A DNA stretch of 30,674 nt from CAZWDL01 sp964632995 (GCA_964632995.1 CAZWDL010000091.1:1-30674), one strand, 5' to 3'; positions 15,714-23,640 are shown, numbered from the stretch's first letter. Made by a program: numbers and translations. Notes: generated by a model from the sequence alone, not told the origin.

Positions 15714-15830
15714 CTAACTATTTTTTGAATCGCTCTTCTTATTATTCGACTGATTCTTCTTCCGGCAGGTTTTGCCGTAGGAACCTCGCCAGCGTTTGCC
15801 TTTCCTCGACTTGCGATCTCCTTTACCCAT
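15714..15830 (-). CDS. Small ribosomal subunit protein bTHX
   Basis: This 38-residue, strongly basic protein (starts MGKGDRKSRKGKRWRGSYGK) is too short for normal ORF cutoffs. The MGKGDRKSRKGK...GSYGK pattern is that of the 30S ribosomal protein THX, a small peptide first known from Thermus that sits in a cavity at the head of the 30S subunit and is widespread in Bacteroidota. A C-terminal tail rich in Asn, Lys and Ser (CRKKNQSNNKKSDSKNS) extends past the usual core. It has its own candidate promoter (15867-15874) and a strong terminator right after it, which supports a real single-gene transcript. The ATG follows an A-rich leader without Shine-Dalgarno. Confidence 0.88.
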   Translation of the reverse strand: MGKGDRKSRKGKRWRGSYGKTCRKKNQSNNKKSDSKNS

Positions 15831-15866
15831 AAGGTTAAAACAGATTTTAAGTTAAAAAATATAGAA

Positions 15867-15874
15867 CAAAGATA
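15867..15874 (-). promoter_or_regulatory. Candidate promoter -7 element for the bTHX gene
   Basis: On the minus strand this reads TATCTTTG, an exact TAnnTTTG match, 36 bp upstream of the bTHX start. A clear -33 TTTG is not present at the expected distance, only TTTTCAA near 15892-15898. It lies just downstream of the GH3-like gene's stop. Confidence 0.45.
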
Positions 15875-15899
15875 AGGAATGGGAAAGAGCTTGAAAAGT

Positions 15900-17405
15900 T
15901 CAGCTGCCTCGAACATAAGGCTGCAGCGCCTCGGCGATCTTGCGATCATTGCTCAGGCGGGGCACCTTGTTCTGGCCGCCCAGTTTGCCCTGGCTTTTCA
16001 TATAGCTGCGAAAGGCATCGCGCTGCAGGGGCCGGATTTTGAGGGGTTGCAGAATTTGCCCTTCGATAAGGTCTTGGTAGTAGATATTCTGTTCTACCAT
16101 ACGGGCGTCGAGTTTTTGGGCGAAAGCCTGCAGGTCATCCGGCAGTTGCTCGAATTCGACGAACCATTCGTGGTAGGGGGTGCCGCCTTGCGGCGGTTTC
16201 ACCTGCGGGGCGACGGTGAACTCCACGATATTGATGCCGGCGTCTTTAGCGGCAGCCATCATGGCCTCTTCTACTTCTTTGCTAATGACATGCTCCCCGA
16301 AGGCCGAGATGTAGTGTTTGGTGCGGCCGGTGATGCGCAGCCGCGGCGGATCGAGAGAGAGGAACTCCAAGGTGTCGCCGAGGTTGTAGCCCCACAGACC
16401 GGCGTTGTTACTGATGATCAGGGCGTAGTTGACGCCGGTTTCCACCTGGTCGAGCCACAGGCGGGTCGGGTTGTCGTCGAATATTTCACCGGCGGGAACG
16501 AACTCGAAGAAGATGCCGGAATCCACATTCAGGAGCAGCCCCTGATGGGGCTGGGCGTCCTGGAAGGCAACGAAGCCTTCGCTGGCCGGGTAGGTCTCCA
16601 CCGAATCGATGCGTTTGCCGACCAGCTGTTCAAGCGTATCGCGGTAGGGCTCGTAGTTGACGCCGCCGAAGACGAACATGGAGTAGTTGGGAAAGATGTC
16701 GATGACGCGCTCCTTTCCGGTTTTTTCGAGCAGGCGCTCGTAATACATCTGTACCCACGGAGGAATGCCTGATATAAGCCGCATATCCGCCCTCAGTGTT
16801 TCCTCGACGATAGCGTCGAGTTTTTCCTCCCACTCTTCGATGCAGTTGGTTTCGTAGCTCGGCATCTGATTGAAGCGCAGCCACTTAGGTACCTGATGGT
16901 TAACGATACCGGAGAGGCGGCCGGTGGGGATGCCGTTGATGTCCTCCATTTCGGGACTGCCGGAGAGAAAGATCATCTTCCCGTCGAGCCAGTCTCCTTT
17001 TCCGGTGCGGGCGTAGTAATTGAATAATGCGTTCCGGGCGCTGCCGAAATGATTGGGGAGGCTGTCTTTTGTCAAAGGAATGTATTTGACGCCGGAAGTG
17101 GTTCCGGAGGTTTTAGCGAAATATTTAGGACTGCCGGGCCACAGCACATCGGATTCGCCGTTTTTGATGCGTTCGATATAGGGTTTGAGTGCTTCGTAGT
17201 CGCGAATAGGCACGCGTTTATGAAAATCGGCATGACTACGGATCTGGTCGAAATGGTGATCGCGGCCGAAAGCAGTACGGCGTCCGTTGTCGATGAGGTC
17301 ATGGAAAACCTTTTCCTGCGCCCCGACGGCAGCATGTGCCCAGCGGTCGATTCGCCGGGCGATATAATGGGCGAATGGCTTGAGCAAAAATGACTGTAAT
17401 CCCAT
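15900..17405 (-). CDS. GH3-family (auxin-responsive GH3-like) adenylate-forming protein
   Basis: The 501-residue protein has the ANL-superfamily ATP loop TSGTTSGVKYIP (99-110), the segment VETYPASEGFVAFQ typical of GH3 proteins, and the C-terminal hinge ITGRTKHYISAFGEHV. In plants, GH3 enzymes conjugate acyl acids to amino acids via an acyl-adenylate. Bacterial homologs are common in Bacteroidota but their substrates are largely unknown. Start MGLQSFLLKPFAHY fits the family N-terminus. An exact -7 element lies only 5 bp before the ATG (17411-17418), which would give a leaderless or very short 5' end. Confidence 0.9.
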   Translation of the reverse strand: MGLQSFLLKPFAHYIARRIDRWAHAAVGAQEKVFHDLIDNGRRTAFGRDHHFDQIRSHADFHKRVPIRDYEALKPYIERIKNGESDVLWPGSPKYFAKTSGTTSGVKYIPLTKDSLPNHFGSARNALFNYYARTGKGDWLDGKMIFLSGSPEMEDINGIPTGRLSGIVNHQVPKWLRFNQMPSYETNCIEEWEEKLDAIVEETLRADMRLISGIPPWVQMYYERLLEKTGKERVIDIFPNYSMFVFGGVNYEPYRDTLEQLVGKRIDSVETYPASEGFVAFQDAQPHQGLLLNVDSGIFFEFVPAGEIFDDNPTRLWLDQVETGVNYALIISNNAGLWGYNLGDTLEFLSLDPPRLRITGRTKHYISAFGEHVISKEVEEAMMAAAKDAGINIVEFTVAPQVKPPQGGTPYHEWFVEFEQLPDDLQAFAQKLDARMVEQNIYYQDLIEGQILQPLKIRPLQRDAFRSYMKSQGKLGGQNKVPRLSNDRKIAEALQPYVRGS

Positions 17406-17410
17406 GGGCG

Positions 17411-17418
17411 CAAAGATA
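17411..17418 (-). promoter_or_regulatory. Candidate -7 element very close to the GH3 start
   Basis: On the minus strand this is TATCTTTG, an exact match to TAnnTTTG, six bases from the ATG. If used, transcription would begin at or just inside the first codon. No -33 TTTG is seen 19-21 bp upstream, so it may be chance. Confidence 0.3.
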
Positions 17419-17526
17419 GGGAAGGATTGGAGGATTGGAGGGTAGAAGGGATGAAATTTTAAGGATTAAAGTATTGAATAGGGGAGAAGGGGCCATGATG
17501 GTTGCCACCGGGCGGGAGCAAAGGGT

Positions 17527-17750
17527 GTGGGTGAAATCCACGATAAAGGTTTGGGCCTGCAATCTCGTGACCTGAAAACGCAAGGCCTGCGCATCGACGA
17601 TCCCCGCATGCAGCCCTGCTGGCCAAACTGGCTGAACTCGGTATGCCGCTCAACATTCACATGGCGGAGCCGATGTAGATGTATGAAAAAATGGACGCTA
17701 CGAATGATGGGCTGATGAACGCTTACAAGTGGCGCATCGATCTGAGTTAG
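17527..17750 (+). pseudogene. Decayed amidohydrolase (COG2159-type) fragment
   Basis: The gap between the GH3-like gene and lolA holds a piece of a TIM-barrel amidohydrolase. Frame 1 reads KGLGLQSRDLKTQGLRIDDP and then MQP (to 17615). After loss of one base the next frame, from 17616, reads LLAKLAELGMPLNIHMAEPM, a TAG stop at 17676-17678, then MYEKMDATNDGLMNAYKWRI. The string with DDPR, the IHMAEP metal-site region and MDATNDGLMNAYKWR is what I recall from COG2159 family enzymes. Both ends are missing, so it is a remnant with one frameshift and one in-frame stop (perhaps Trp to stop). It lies opposite in direction to its neighbours. Confidence 0.72.
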
Positions 17751-17757
17751 CCTTCTC

Positions 17758-18441
17758 TTAATACCGCAGGTCCTCAATATAATAATCCGGATACTTCGAC
17801 TTGTCAAAGCTGAAGAAATTGGAAGGGAAGGACTTATTAGGCGTCACCTGATCGAGAACGAAGCGGTAGCGCGAACCGTCCTTACCAAAAGCGGTAACAT
17901 TCATAACGGCATTTTTCTTTTTATCCACTTCCATGCGCACCTTGGAGTAGTCGGCGTAATCGTCCAGCGGCTTCATCTCGATCTGCTGCACGACGGTGCC
18001 GTTCTTGGCAATCTCGTTGGCCAGCACATATACGAAGTCATTGGATTCGTATAGCCGGAAAATGGCTTGCGGAGAGAGGATACTGCCCGTTTCTTCTTCG
18101 TCGGGAATATCATTGATCTGTACTTCTTTATTGTCGTGTAGGATCAGGTAGAGCGACTTGCCGTCCGATAAGACATCCTGGCCGGCCATTTCCAGCCGGT
18201 ACTTATCTCCCGTGCGGGCGAGGGAGCCCTTTTGCACCTCTTTGGGTTGTTCGGCCAGTTCAATTTCCAGCGTGAAATCGGCCTGCATCGTGTTGTACGA
18301 ATCGTATTTCTGACGCAGTTTACTGAGGATGGCTTTGGCTTCCGGGTCCGAATCGGCCGGAGCAGTGTACTGGGTATCCTGAGCGGGAAGCAGGGTAAGG
18401 GATAATACAAATAAGAAGCCTAGTGCGAATATGTTCTTCAT
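17758..18441 (-). CDS. lolA: LolA-like outer-membrane lipoprotein carrier protein
   Basis: I place the start at the ATG at 18441 (MKNIFALGFLFVLSLTLLPAQ), which gives a proper signal peptide and 227 residues; the frame extends 51 bp further but those residues precede the signal. The mature part has the LolA pattern: a helix AKAILSKLRQKYDSYNTMQADFTLEIE, then repeated strands, KGSLARTGDKYRLEMAGQDVLSDGKSLYLI, and a C-terminal PSNFFSFDKSKYPDYYIEDLRY. LolA ferries lipoproteins through the periplasm from the inner-membrane Lol complex. Several lipoproteins are encoded in this window. Bacteroidota have LolA but usually no classical LolB. Confidence 0.88.
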   Translation of the reverse strand: MKNIFALGFLFVLSLTLLPAQDTQYTAPADSDPEAKAILSKLRQKYDSYNTMQADFTLEIELAEQPKEVQKGSLARTGDKYRLEMAGQDVLSDGKSLYLILHDNKEVQINDIPDEEETGSILSPQAIFRLYESNDFVYVLANEIAKNGTVVQQIEMKPLDDYADYSKVRMEVDKKKNAVMNVTAFGKDGSRYRFVLDQVTPNKSFPSNFFSFDKSKYPDYYIEDLRY

Positions 18442-18654
18442 AGTTGATGTGCTCTTGAATAGTAAGTTTTCCTGGTAAATGGGAAAATTCATTTTTCGTT
18501 CACGTCAATAAACGTTTTGAACGGTAAAATTATTCACTGAAAACATTTAAAGGCCCGTTAAAATTTCGGAGGGCGGGCAGAAACCCGGAAACTCAAGCAC
18601 CAAAGAACCAACTTCTCTGTCCTTCTTTTGTTACCAAGACAAAAAAATCGTACC

Positions 18655-19305
18655 GTGCCAAAAACCAATCAGCAAGCCCTCGAATCGCGCCTGGATGGCG
18701 AGCTGGGTTCTTTCCTGGCCGCCGCCGGCTTTACCCCCCGACCGGAACTGAACCAGTATCGCCGCAGCGCCGAAGAGGGTTTTCAGTGCGTAATCCATTC
18801 CTGGAGTCACTACGACGACATCAGCATGCTGGAAATCCATGTCGGCATCCGCCTGGATGCTGTGGAAGGCCTGGCTTTTCCTATGACCAACGGATTGCCC
18901 GGCTTCGTTCCCGACAGCATGACGCTGGTCACTCCGTTGGCCAAACTGCGTGGCCGGCGCCACCATCGCTATAAGATCGAATCTGAAAAGGACGTGGAGG
19001 AGGCTGTCGACGAGATCAAAAAATGGTTGAAAGAGGACGGATTGCCTTTTCTGGAAAAGTACAGCAACCTGGAAGCCATGGACGCCCTTTTCAACGATCA
19101 ACCCGCCAAACTGCTGCCCTACATCCACAATGCCGCTAATCGCTGCCTGCGTGGCATCACTCTCGCTAAGCTAACCGGTCGCGATAATTTCGAACGTCTC
19201 GTGCGTATCTATCGCCAGCAACTGGAGCTGCAACACGCCACGGACGTGACCCGGGAGAAGTACGAACGGCTGGTCGAATTTCTGAGAGCGTACTCGGAGA
19301 ATTGA
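18655..19305 (+). CDS. Conserved hypothetical protein
   Basis: Not assigned to a known function. The frame opens at a TTG at 18628, but the GTG at 18655 (PKTNQQALESRLDGEL) is preferred because the first nine residues look like non-coding leader. It encodes 216 residues with no signal peptide or membrane segment. The first part has an alpha-beta pattern with QYRRSAEEGFQCVIHSWSHY, then IHVGIRLDAVEGLAFPMTN and GFVPDSMTLVTPL. The C-terminal part is helical (VEEAVDEIKKWLKEDGLPFLEKYSN). It resembles small cytosolic proteins that recur in Bacteroidota, without a named domain. It lies 90 bp upstream of an FKBP gene, in the same direction as ravA-viaA. Confidence 0.75.
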   Translation: MPKTNQQALESRLDGELGSFLAAAGFTPRPELNQYRRSAEEGFQCVIHSWSHYDDISMLEIHVGIRLDAVEGLAFPMTNGLPGFVPDSMTLVTPLAKLRGRRHHRYKIESEKDVEEAVDEIKKWLKEDGLPFLEKYSNLEAMDALFNDQPAKLLPYIHNAANRCLRGITLAKLTGRDNFERLVRIYRQQLELQHATDVTREKYERLVEFLRAYSEN

Positions 19306-19395
19306 CCGGTCACCTTTACGAAACCATTGAGGTTTCGTAAACAGAAAACATTCCCCTCCCAAACTGGTTTATATTCTGAAATTCAACCAACAGCT

Positions 19396-19911
19396 ATGAT
19401 CGTCGAAGAAAACCACATCATCGAGATGACTTACGAACTGCGTGACGGCGGCCCCGGCGGGGAGCTGCTCGAGCGCATGGATGTGAATTATCCTTTTAAA
19501 TTTTTCTTCGGAGGCGGCAAAATGTTGTCGGCCTTTGAGGATGCCTTGTACGGACTGGAAGCGGGGGAAAGCTTTGAGTTTACCCTTAGCCCCGAGCAGG
19601 CCTACGGACCCCGGCACGCCGGCAATATGATGGAAGTGCCGCGATCGGTTTTCCGGAGTATGCCCAACACACTGGTCGAGGGCAACTTTGTAGAAGTGAC
19701 GGATGACCAGGGCGATACCCATCCGGGTAAGATTGTCGAGATCGGGAAAGAACAGGTAAAGGTAGACTTCAACCATGCCATGGCCGGTAAAACCCTGCAC
19801 TTCCGGGGCGTCATCCTGGATATCCGCCAGGCCTCCGTCGATGAGCTGATCCGCAAGCACTACATCGAGGAGGACGGCCTGAGACGGCCTGATTTCGGCG
19901 AAACCTGGTAG
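19396..19911 (+). CDS. SlyD-like FKBP-type peptidyl-prolyl isomerase
   Basis: I take the ATG at 19396 as start (MIVEENHIIEMTYEL, 171 residues); the TTG at 19327 would add residues unlike the family. The FKBP part has ELLERMDVNYPFKFFFGGGKMLSAFEDAL and GESFEFTLSPEQAYG. The insert-in-flap domain follows, and VDFNHAMAGKTLHFRG is the near-invariant return strand of SlyD-type FKBPs. These are prolyl isomerases and chaperones; the E. coli SlyD His-rich metal tail is absent here, so metal delivery is not implied. It is followed by ravA after 32 bp and probably shares its transcript. Confidence 0.93.
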   Translation: MIVEENHIIEMTYELRDGGPGGELLERMDVNYPFKFFFGGGKMLSAFEDALYGLEAGESFEFTLSPEQAYGPRHAGNMMEVPRSVFRSMPNTLVEGNFVEVTDDQGDTHPGKIVEIGKEQVKVDFNHAMAGKTLHFRGVILDIRQASVDELIRKHYIEEDGLRRPDFGETW

Positions 19912-19943
19912 GGGCGGGCCTGTAACCACGAAACACTGATTCA

Positions 19944-21500
19944 ATGTACATCACTATAGACGCAAGTATAAGAACCAAAACCGAACACTTGCTCGACGGT
20001 CTTCTGCACAGCTTGTACGAGCGGGAAGAAGCCGTCAAGCTGGCGCTGCTCAGCGCCGTTGCCGGCGAAAGTATCTTCCTGCTGGGCCCGCCCGGTGTGG
20101 GGAAAAGCCTGATCGCGCGCCGCCTGAAGCATGCCTTCAAGGACGGCACCTCCTTTGAGTACCTGATGAGTAAATTTTCCACCCCCGATGAGATATTTGG
20201 TCCCGTTTCCATCAAGAAACTTAAGGAAGAAGACAAATACGAGCGCAAAACCGAACGCTACCTGCCCGGCGCCAACATCGTTTTCCTGGATGAGATCTGG
20301 AAGGCCGGGCCGGCTATACAGAACGCCCTGTTGACCATCCTCAATGAAAAGGTATACCGCAACGGCGACCAGGAGATCCCCGTAGATATCAGGGGTATCA
20401 TCACTGCTTCCAACGAACTGCCGCCCAAGAATCACAGCCTGGATCCCATCTGGGACCGCTTCCTGATACGCCTGGAGCTGGGCAACATCCGGAAGTTTAA
20501 GAACTTCCTCAACATGATCACCGATACCGAGGACGTCTACGAGGATTCGGTAGAAGAAAGGTCCAAAATTACCGATGCCGAATTACGCGAGTGGACAGCT
20601 CGTATCGATGAGGTTGAAGTACCCGCCGAAGTGCTCAATACTATCCAGGTGGTCAAAATCAAAATTGACGAGCACAATGGACGCAACGCCGGAAATGAAG
20701 TCCGTATCTACGACCGCCGCTGGAAAAAGATCGTTCGCCTGATGCGCACCGCCGCCTTCCTCAACGGCCGTAACCAGGTCGACCTGATGGACTGCTTCCT
20801 CATGGTACACTGCTTGTGGAACAAACCCGAGCAGAAAGAAATGCTGCAGGAGATCATCAATGAGGCCATCCGCCGCCACGGCTATACCATGACCGTAAAC
20901 CTGCAGATGATCAAACGGGAGGTGCGCGACTTCGAGGAGGATGTCAACGGCGAAATCAAGGTGAAACACACGGTGGCCGAAGAGCATCCTAAGCCGGTCA
21001 AGGAAGAGTACTACGAAATGATCAAGGAAGATCAGCAGTTTGAAGGCAGCCTGGTTAACATCACCCAGTTCCAGCAACTGCAGATCGGGGAATCCCAGGT
21101 TACTAACTTCTATGATACCGAAGCCAACCTCGTCAACCGCCTCAAGGCGGAGAAGGGCTCCCGGGAAAATACCATCGACGTCATTTATAACGGGGAGCGT
21201 TATACTTACCCGCTGCGCACTAAGCAGGTAGAACGGACGGAGATTATCTACAAAAAACCCCATCAGGTAGTAGAACGCCACTGGGAAGAGCGCTTCCAGC
21301 AGCTCGGCAGCTATATCGAGAAGCAGGTGCAACAGATCTCGGAACACGCGCCGAAGGAGCTGAACTACCTGGAAGAAAACCTGTTTGTCGATGCCCGCTA
21401 CAGCGACATCGTGAAGTCGAACCTCGAGGAAGTACAGGATGCGTTACAACAGCTGAAGTTACGGCTGGAGAAGGTGCGGTATGCGTACCAGAGCGTGTAA
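19944..21500 (+). CDS. ravA: RavA-type MoxR AAA+ ATPase
   Basis: The 518-residue AAA+ ATPase has Walker A GPPGVGKS (48-55), Walker B IVFLDEIW (Asp116, Glu117), sensor 1 Asn157 in TASNELP and an arginine in DPIWDRFLIRL (Arg172). MoxR-type RavA works with its VWA partner ViaA as a chaperone-like complex linked in E. coli to respiratory complexes including Nuo and fumarate reductase. The C-terminal half is alpha-helical and mixed, as in RavA. The partner viaA follows after a 216-bp gap. The last 20 bases of the gene, including its stop, are the seed of the 43-bp tandem repeat that fills that gap. Confidence 0.93.
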   Translation: MYITIDASIRTKTEHLLDGLLHSLYEREEAVKLALLSAVAGESIFLLGPPGVGKSLIARRLKHAFKDGTSFEYLMSKFSTPDEIFGPVSIKKLKEEDKYERKTERYLPGANIVFLDEIWKAGPAIQNALLTILNEKVYRNGDQEIPVDIRGIITASNELPPKNHSLDPIWDRFLIRLELGNIRKFKNFLNMITDTEDVYEDSVEERSKITDAELREWTARIDEVEVPAEVLNTIQVVKIKIDEHNGRNAGNEVRIYDRRWKKIVRLMRTAAFLNGRNQVDLMDCFLMVHCLWNKPEQKEMLQEIINEAIRRHGYTMTVNLQMIKREVRDFEEDVNGEIKVKHTVAEEHPKPVKEEYYEMIKEDQQFEGSLVNITQFQQLQIGESQVTNFYDTEANLVNRLKAEKGSRENTIDVIYNGERYTYPLRTKQVERTEIIYKKPHQVVERHWEERFQQLGSYIEKQVQQISEHAPKELNYLEENLFVDARYSDIVKSNLEEVQDALQQLKLRLEKVRYAYQSV

Positions 21501-21677
21501 CACAGGCTTTAGCCTGTCGTGCCATGCATACCAGAGCGTGTAACACAGGCTTTAGCCTGTCGTGCCATGCATACCAGAGCGTGTAACACAGGCTTTAGCC
21601 TGTCATGCCATGCATACCAGAGCGTGTAACACAGGCTTTAGCCTGTCATGCCCCGTACCACAGGCTTCAGCCTGTTC
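21481..21677 (+). repeat. 43-bp tandem repeat: ravA gene tail plus hairpin, four full copies and one degenerate copy
   Basis: Copies are at 21481-21523, 21524-21566, 21567-21609 and 21610-21652, each exactly 43 bp. Each unit is a 20-nt block (ATGCGTACCAGAGCGTGTAA in copy 1, which is the true end of ravA; ATGCATACC... in copies 2-4) plus a 23-nt block with the perfect hairpin ACAGGCTTTAGCCTGT. Hairpins fall at 21502-21517, 21545-21560, 21588-21603 and 21631-21646. Copies 1-2 read GTCGTGCC and copies 3-4 GTCATGCC. A fifth, degenerate copy (CGTACCA followed by a hairpin with TC loop, 21660-21675) lacks the middle of the gene tail. The ACAGGCT/AGCCTGT palindrome looks like a Bacteroidota REP-type element. 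The array separates ravA from viaA. Confidence 0.93.
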
Positions 21678-21716
21678 CCAACAAAGGTGTAGAACCCGAA
21701 GAATAGAAAATCCGAA

Positions 21717-23351
21717 GTGAGCAACAACAAGGAAAGTGAAAAACTAATTCAACAAGAATACGAACGCTTCGTCGAGTTCGGGCAGTTGCTCGATCGGAAG
21801 ATGCGCAAGTACCTCGTGCAGTTCCTGCGCAATAAGCTGGAAGGGAAGAGCTTCGACATTCCGGAGCTCAACGATCAGTACTTCAGCTATTTCAAGGAGG
21901 CCCTGGAGGAAATGTTTGCCATCCAAAATCTGCTGGAACTCTGCCGGGAAAATGATCAGATCGGACAGCAGATCGTACTCGATACCCTGCGCTGGCTGCG
22001 CAAGACCTACGAGCGGGTGCGCTCCAAGAACCTCTACCAGGACGAGCTCGACCGGCTGGAGGGCTGGGCGGTCACGCCGCTGCACGTCTTTCTGCGCCGC
22101 TGGTTTTATCTCATCCAGTTCCTACAGGCCAGGTACGGTCGCGAGGAGCTCGACTGGCAATTCTATCGCGATCGCTTCAAAGCGCTGATCACCAGTGAAA
22201 ATATCGACGACATTCCCGAAAAGGACCGCCAGAAGCTGGAACTGCTGCTGACCGACCTGCTGGCGCAGTGGGACGCTCTGCTCAACGCCAAAATCCTTGA
22301 ATATCAACTCACCCACCTGGAAGAAGAGCGCGAACAGTACGTCGAACTGCTGGAAGCCAAGGTGGAGGAGTACAACCAAATCAAACAACTCATCTCCCCC
22401 TTTTCCGACTACCTGGGCTGGGACCTGTCGCGCGAACTGTGGCAGGACACCTCCTTCGATATCATCCGCCGCTATGATGAACTGCTGAAGGATGAAGAAT
22501 CACTCCGCGAGCTGGCCGACCTGCTCGGCCGTATGCGCGAGGCGGAAATCGAAATCGAGGAGGAGACCTTCGAAAAGACCATCATCCGCCAAGAGTGGGT
22601 ACCCGACGAGCACGGCCGCGCCGAAATCGTGGGCATCCGCGAAAGCGATGATCTCAGCAGCCTGCTCAGCTCGGAGGCTTCCCTGCTCAGCGACCCCGAT
22701 ACGGAAAACCTCTTTCTCAAAAAATACGCCGACAAAGGCCTGCTCACCTTTCGCTACGAAGACCGCCAGCTGATCCGCAGCGACGACACCTACACGGAAA
22801 TCAACCAGCGGGTGCGGCAGAAGGAAAAAGGCCCCTTCATCGTCTGTATCGACACCAGCGAATCGATGACCGGCCGGCCGGAACAGATCGCCAAAGTGCT
22901 GTGCCTGGGTATCCTGAAGATGGCCTCGCGCGAAAACCGCCGCGCTTACCTCATCAACTTCTCCATCGGCATCAAAACGCTGGACCTGTACGATATCGCC
23001 AACTCCATCGATGAGCTGGCCAAGTTCCTCTCCATGTCCTTCTACGGCGGCACCGACGTCACCCCCGCCCTCTACGACGCCCTCAATCAACTCCGCGGCC
23101 ACGACTATCAGGACGCCGATGTGCTGCTCATCTCCGATTTCATCATGCCGAAAATCAACCGCGACGCCCTGCAGTCAGTCCGCTATTCCCAGCAAAACCA
23201 GGGCACTCAGTTTCACTCCCTCACCCTGGGCAGCGACCCCAATACGCAGGTGCTCGAGGTGTTTGACACCAACTGGGTGTATGACCCGAAACAAAAGGGG
23301 ATCATCCGGGAGCTGACGGCAGGACTGCAGGATATTGGAGGGAGGTATTGA
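21717..23351 (+). CDS. viaA: ViaA-like VWA-domain protein
   Basis: The 544-residue protein starts at a GTG (21717; MSNNKESEKLIQQEYERF). The N-terminal two-thirds are alpha-helical and highly charged. The VWA domain at the C-terminus has the MIDAS motif DTSES (379-383), Thr446 in GGTDVTPAL and Asp474 in LISDFIMP, so metal binding is predicted. In E. coli, ViaA (483 residues) is the partner of the RavA ATPase. The pair is conserved here, but the 216-bp repeat-filled gap is larger than the usual tight ravA-viaA spacing. The five hairpins of the array, if transcribed, would lie in the viaA leader or end the ravA message. Confidence 0.92.
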   Translation: MSNNKESEKLIQQEYERFVEFGQLLDRKMRKYLVQFLRNKLEGKSFDIPELNDQYFSYFKEALEEMFAIQNLLELCRENDQIGQQIVLDTLRWLRKTYERVRSKNLYQDELDRLEGWAVTPLHVFLRRWFYLIQFLQARYGREELDWQFYRDRFKALITSENIDDIPEKDRQKLELLLTDLLAQWDALLNAKILEYQLTHLEEEREQYVELLEAKVEEYNQIKQLISPFSDYLGWDLSRELWQDTSFDIIRRYDELLKDEESLRELADLLGRMREAEIEIEEETFEKTIIRQEWVPDEHGRAEIVGIRESDDLSSLLSSEASLLSDPDTENLFLKKYADKGLLTFRYEDRQLIRSDDTYTEINQRVRQKEKGPFIVCIDTSESMTGRPEQIAKVLCLGILKMASRENRRAYLINFSIGIKTLDLYDIANSIDELAKFLSMSFYGGTDVTPALYDALNQLRGHDYQDADVLLISDFIMPKINRDALQSVRYSQQNQGTQFHSLTLGSDPNTQVLEVFDTNWVYDPKQKGIIRELTAGLQDIGGRY

Positions 23352-23355
23352 AAGG

Positions 23356-23569
23356 CAGGGAAAAAGTCAGGAGGAAACTTATGAAGTAGCTGAATTACTG
23401 GTAAAGCACGAAAAGTGGAATTCAGCAGTAAATCGTCTTTATTTGATTGGCGGCAAAGAGGAGACTATGGAGATTTTTTTGATTTTACCCAAAAGATGTC
23501 GAACCACTAATTGAACCTACCAAAGAGTTGATAGAGGCAATTAAAAGAGAAATTGAAAAAGAAGGATGA
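23356..23569 (+). pseudogene. Decayed HEPN-domain gene (internal deletion and frameshift)
   Basis: Three pieces of a HEPN-domain protein lie in order in three frames. First, a frame through 23371 reads SQEETYEVAELLVKHEKWNS followed by AVNRLY. At about 23442 the sequence jumps to a frame reading FDWRQRGDYGDFFDFTQK; in intact relatives about 45 residues would come in between, so this is a deletion. At 23495 one base is lost and a third frame reads DVEPLIEPTKELIEAIKREI to a TGA at 23567-23569. The helix with AVNRLY and the late DYGDFFDFT...EPLI segment are HEPN hallmarks. HEPN proteins are often RNase toxins or partners of nucleotidyltransferases (MNT). The N-terminus is missing and no MNT remnant was seen. 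Confidence 0.7.
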
Positions 23570-23640
23570 AACGGCAGACAATAATATGCACATAACGTCC
23601 AGCCCTCCTACCGTCGGGCCGGCGTATGCACTGGTCGTTT

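Noticed and set aside
15879..16772. 297-codon plus-strand frame opposite the GH3-like gene
   Set aside because: Antisense shadow; composition is unlike a real protein and the GH3 frame has clear motifs.
20583..21347. 254-codon minus-strand frame opposite ravA
   Set aside because: Antisense shadow with His/Leu/Phe-rich composition and no domain.
21481..21677. CRISPR array
   Set aside because: The whole 43-bp unit is repeated with no unique spacers and starts within the ravA coding end; it is a tandem repeat, and no cas genes are present.
23585..23640. Integron attC-like site (GCACATAACG string)
   Set aside because: Only one core-like half is seen; no matching second half, no integrase and no cassette array.
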